Source: Actinomycetota bacterium (GTDB lineage Bacteria > Actinomycetota > Actinomycetes > Nanopelagicales > Nanopelagicaceae). From it: DNA of 7,244 nt. Positions within the stretch are counted from its first letter, which is position 1. The number at the start of each line of letters is the position of its first letter. The stretch is from contig WLEM01000021.1 in the NCBI GenBank assembly GCA_009704285.1, positions 1-7,244 on the forward strand. Direction: 5' to 3'. The notes under the pieces were generated by a model. It was not told the origin of the DNA. It did not search any database and saw nothing but the letters and a program-made list of their open reading frames with translations. The translations under genes and the position numbers were made by a program. Below are positions 6,321 through 7,244 of the stretch, piece after piece.

Positions 6321-7199
6321 TTGAGCAAGCCGATTAAACGAGCACCTGGTGATCGAACTATTCCAAAGTGGGAGAGCGGCATAGGCGGCGAAAATTTTAA
6401 AGATATTAGATATCAAGTTTCTGAAGGCATGGCGAAAATTACAATTAATCGCCCAGAGGTAAGAAATGCTTTTCGCCCACAGACACTAAAAGAGTTAGCC
6501 AAGGCCTTTGATTTAGCACGTGACAATGATCAAGTTGGAGTAATTATATTTACCGGTGAAGGTACTGAAGCTTTTTGTTCCGGTGGTGACATAAGTGTTC
6601 GTGGTGATGATGGCTATCTAGGTGATGATGAATTAAGTAAAAAAGGAATTGGCCGGCTAAATGTTTTAGATTTGCAGGTTCAAATTCGCAGAACTCCCAA
6701 ACCAGTTGTAGCAATGGTCGCAGGCTGGGCTATTGGCGGAGGACATGTTTTGCACGTGGTTTGTGATTTAACAATTGCAGCCGAGAACGCAAAGTTTGGT
6801 CAAACGGGTCCGATGGTTGGATCATTTGATGGCGGCTATGGAGCCGGACTATTAGCGGCGCATGTTGGCCAAAAGAAAGCGAGAGAAATTTGGTTTCTTT
6901 GCCGTCAATACGATGCGCAAGAAGCATTAGATATGGGATTAGTAAATGCTGTTGTCCCAGTTAAAGATTTAGAGGCAGAAACAGTTTCATGGGCACGAGA
7001 GATGCTAAGACACTCACCAATGGCACTTCGATTATTAAAGGCTGGCTTAAATGCTGCAGATGATGGCTTAGCTGGGGTTCAGCAATTAGCAGGGGATGCA
7101 ACGTTGTTGTTTTATCTAACCGAGGAAGGTCAAGAGGGTAGAAACGCTTATCAAGAAAAGCGCGAGCCAAACTTTGATAAATTCCCTAAACGTCCTTAA
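6321..7199 (+). CDS. menB: 1,4-Dihydroxy-2-naphthoyl-CoA synthase MenB
   Basis: This 292-residue crotonase-fold enzyme cyclises o-succinylbenzoyl-CoA to 1,4-dihydroxy-2-naphthoyl-CoA. Visible motifs are [14 protein letters not shown] (40-53), FCSGGD (85-90) with VRGD (93-96), the oxyanion-hole segment [11 protein letters not shown] (135-145), [14 protein letters not shown] (161-174) with Ser168 and Asp170, and the C-terminal [14 protein letters not shown] with Tyr265. By recalled alignment to E. coli MenB (Gly156, Ser161, Asp163, Tyr258), Gly163 occupies the bicarbonate-binding position, so this is a type I, bicarbonate-dependent form. M. tuberculosis has Asp there. A loop after VRGD is about four residues longer than in E. 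coli. The start is TTG with a strong ribosome binding site, and the N terminus aligns with known MenB from FKDIRYQ onward. The stop is 3 bases before a probable menC. Confidence 0.95.
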   Translation: MSKPIKRAPGDRTIPKWESGIGGENFKDIRYQVSEGMAKITINRPEVRNAFRPQTLKELAKAFDLARDNDQVGVIIFTGEGTEAFCSGGDISVRGDDGYLGDDELSKKGIGRLNVLDLQVQIRRTPKPVVAMVAGWAIGGGHVLHVVCDLTIAAENAKFGQTGPMVGSFDGGYGAGLLAAHVGQKKAREIWFLCRQYDAQEALDMGLVNAVVPVKDLEAETVSWAREMLRHSPMALRLLKAGLNAADDGLAGVQQLAGDATLLFYLTEEGQEGRNAYQEKREPNFDKFPKRP

Positions 7200-7202
7200 T
7201 TA

Positions 7203-7244
7203 ATGTTTCCGTTTCAACTCAAAGTAGTTTCAATCCCAGTTAAA
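7203..7244 (+). CDS. menC: Probable start of o-succinylbenzoate synthase (MenC), cut by the window end
   Basis: An ATG 3 bases after the menB stop opens a frame that runs without a stop to the window end, giving 14 codons (MFPFQLKVVSIPVK). The pattern of a short hydrophobic strand followed by an IPVK-like segment resembles the start of MenC and related enolase-superfamily enzymes, where it is normally followed by a basic, Phe/Arg-Gly-containing segment. menC downstream of menB is common in Actinobacteria, and MenC makes the substrate of the MenE encoded nearby. The Shine-Dalgarno signal is weak, so coupling to menB is likely. Fourteen residues cannot prove the family; the call rests mainly on position. 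Confidence 0.45.
   Translation, partial: MFPFQLKVVSIPVK

Noticed and set aside
1..7244. A previously undescribed multi-gene system, mobile element, CRISPR array or RNA gene
   Set aside because: All full-length genes belong to known families in a familiar actinobacterial order. No transposase, integrase, direct-repeat array, tRNA-like cloverleaf or long noncoding stretch was seen; the longest gene-free stretch is 48 bases.

Overview
The window is gene-dense bacterial DNA, almost entirely coding, with roughly 40% GC by eye. The gene set and order (histidine phosphatase, TlpA/ResA-like thioredoxin, ccdA, resB, ccsB, then menA, menE and menB) match the order recalled for the Mycobacterium tuberculosis Rv0525-Rv0555 region. 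This points to an actinobacterium. The low GC, very short spacers and overlapping genes suggest a streamlined lineage, such as a freshwater acI-type (Nanopelagicales) actinobacterium. That placement is inferred and was not tested by any search.

Region 1 (1-4080, + strand) is a System II (Ccs/Res) cytochrome c maturation operon. A histidine phosphatase gene, cut off at its 5' end, overlaps a lipoprotein thioredoxin (resA). It is followed by ccdA (membrane electron conduit), resB and ccsB (the heme export and ligation complex). Every junction is an overlap: 4, 8, 1 and 11 bases in order. The thioredoxin and CcdA would keep the apocytochrome CxxCH cysteines reduced, while ResB and CcsB deliver and attach heme outside the membrane.

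Region 2 (4075-6272, - strand) is a menaquinone operon reading leftwards: menE, then menA (4-base overlap), then a small PLDc_N-type membrane protein 17 bases further on. The small gene ends inside the last codons of ccsB, giving a 6-base tail-to-tail overlap. A GC-rich hairpin lies just inside its 3' end.

Region 3 (6321-7244, + strand) is menB with a TTG start and a strong ribosome binding site, followed after 3 bases by the first 14 codons of a probable menC. Only 48 bases separate the divergent menE and menB genes.

The genes together supply two parts of a respiratory chain: mature c-type cytochromes and menaquinone. No RNA gene, mobile element, CRISPR array or novel defence-like system was seen. 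The points most worth a second look are the bicarbonate-type (type I) active site of MenB, the convergent overlap with its embedded hairpin, the uncharacterised PLDc_N protein in a men operon, and the phosphatase attached to the cytochrome c operon.
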